Source of the DNA: Opitutaceae bacterium
GTDB taxonomy: Bacteria; Verrucomicrobiota; Verrucomicrobiae; Opitutales; Opitutaceae
Direction: 5' to 3'
NCBI GenBank assembly: GCA_031266495.1
Contig: JAISAX010000070.1
Location: forward strand, 1-5,391
DNA: 5,391 bases
The translations under genes and the position numbers were made by a program. The notes beneath the pieces are model-generated. The model saw nothing but the letters and a program-made list of their open reading frames with translations, made no database searches and was not told the DNA's origin. Positions 5,205-5,391 of the stretch are shown in pieces; position 1 is the first letter of the stretch, and each line of letters begins with the position of its first letter.

Positions 5205-5221
5205 TTCAGGTGTTTACCTGA
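5191..5221 (-). terminator. Possible leftward intrinsic terminator
   Basis: On the minus strand TCAGGT, loop AAAC, ACCTGA (5221-5206) form a 6-bp stem followed by ATTTTTTCC and a further T-rich stretch. This would end a minus-strand transcript entering from beyond 5391. The stem is short and no gene of that strand is visible in the window, so a chance dyad beside A-tracts remains possible. Confidence 0.35.
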
Positions 5222-5391
5222 CTACCGCGCATCGCGAAAATCGGGCAACATACGTATTTTTACTCAAGCACCACGAGACATCGCGCCACATGACGACCCA
5301 CCGCCACACTCAATCCGCTCCCTGTAACGCAGGGGAAGAATTGTGCGCGAAAAAAGTTACGCAAGTAATTGTAACAACGTCATTTACCCCC

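Larger units (their letters stand above)
4828..5391. other. 564-bp stretch without a gene, rich in repeats
   Basis: No frame here has coding character. In order it holds CGGAT-rich sequence (4893-4929), a G-rich tract (4946-4966), two diverged inverted arms (4970-5047), two GC-rich hairpins (5066-5108), a C/G-rich stretch, phased A-tracts with a small hairpin (5171-5221), and AT-richer DNA to the window end with minor dyads such as ATACGTAT (5250-5257) and GTTAC/GTAAC (5356-5360/5371-5375). The cca promoter should lie here, but no pair of good -35/-10 boxes was found. Confidence 0.7.

Overview
This is a GC-rich bacterial chromosomal window with four confident protein genes and an unusual load of short repeats between them. 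One gene, an Rpn-family nuclease, lies on the plus strand at the left. The other three lie on the minus strand in transcription order cca (CCA-adding tRNA nucleotidyltransferase), a CcsA/HemX-type membrane protein, and hemA (glutamyl-tRNA reductase). The hemX-hemA pairing, the protein style and the recurring intergenic repeat types remind me of Verrucomicrobiota, perhaps Opitutaceae. That is inference from memory and was not tested by any search.

Layout. 1-55: leader with no clear ribosome binding site. 56-976 (+): Rpn/PD-(D/E)XK nuclease with a 48-bp tandem duplication near its C-terminus. 977-1191: convergent spacer with a 10-bp tandem repeat, a weak hairpin and a 7-bp repeat that runs into the end of hemA. 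1192-2265 (-): hemA, short for its family. 2271-2403: a 33-bp inverted repeat made of 7-bp units, followed (towards the hemX side) by a run of 15 C (15 G in the transcript). 2262-3215 (-): CcsA/HemX-like protein. Its core ends near 2410, but its open frame continues through the G run and the inverted repeat to a TGA that overlaps the hemA ATG. 3216-3372: spacer with a 14-bp tandem repeat and a perfect 9-bp dyad. 3373-4827 (-): cca. 4828-5391: no gene, but a G-rich tract, diverged repeat arms, two adjacent GC-rich hairpins and a phased A-tract region with a possible leftward terminator.

Functionally, hemA makes glutamate-1-semialdehyde from charged tRNA-Glu, the first step of C5 tetrapyrrole synthesis. 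HemX-like proteins are commonly paired with hemA, and Cca completes the 3' end of tRNAs, including the HemA substrate carrier. The most interesting spot is the hemX/hemA junction. It combines a 15-G slippery tract, a 33-bp RNA hairpin 4 nt after it, an ATGA overlap and a hemA start without a Shine-Dalgarno sequence. Tract length sets the frame, so it could decide whether ribosomes arriving from hemX reach the hemA start. This is a hypothesis; the sequence elements themselves are directly visible.
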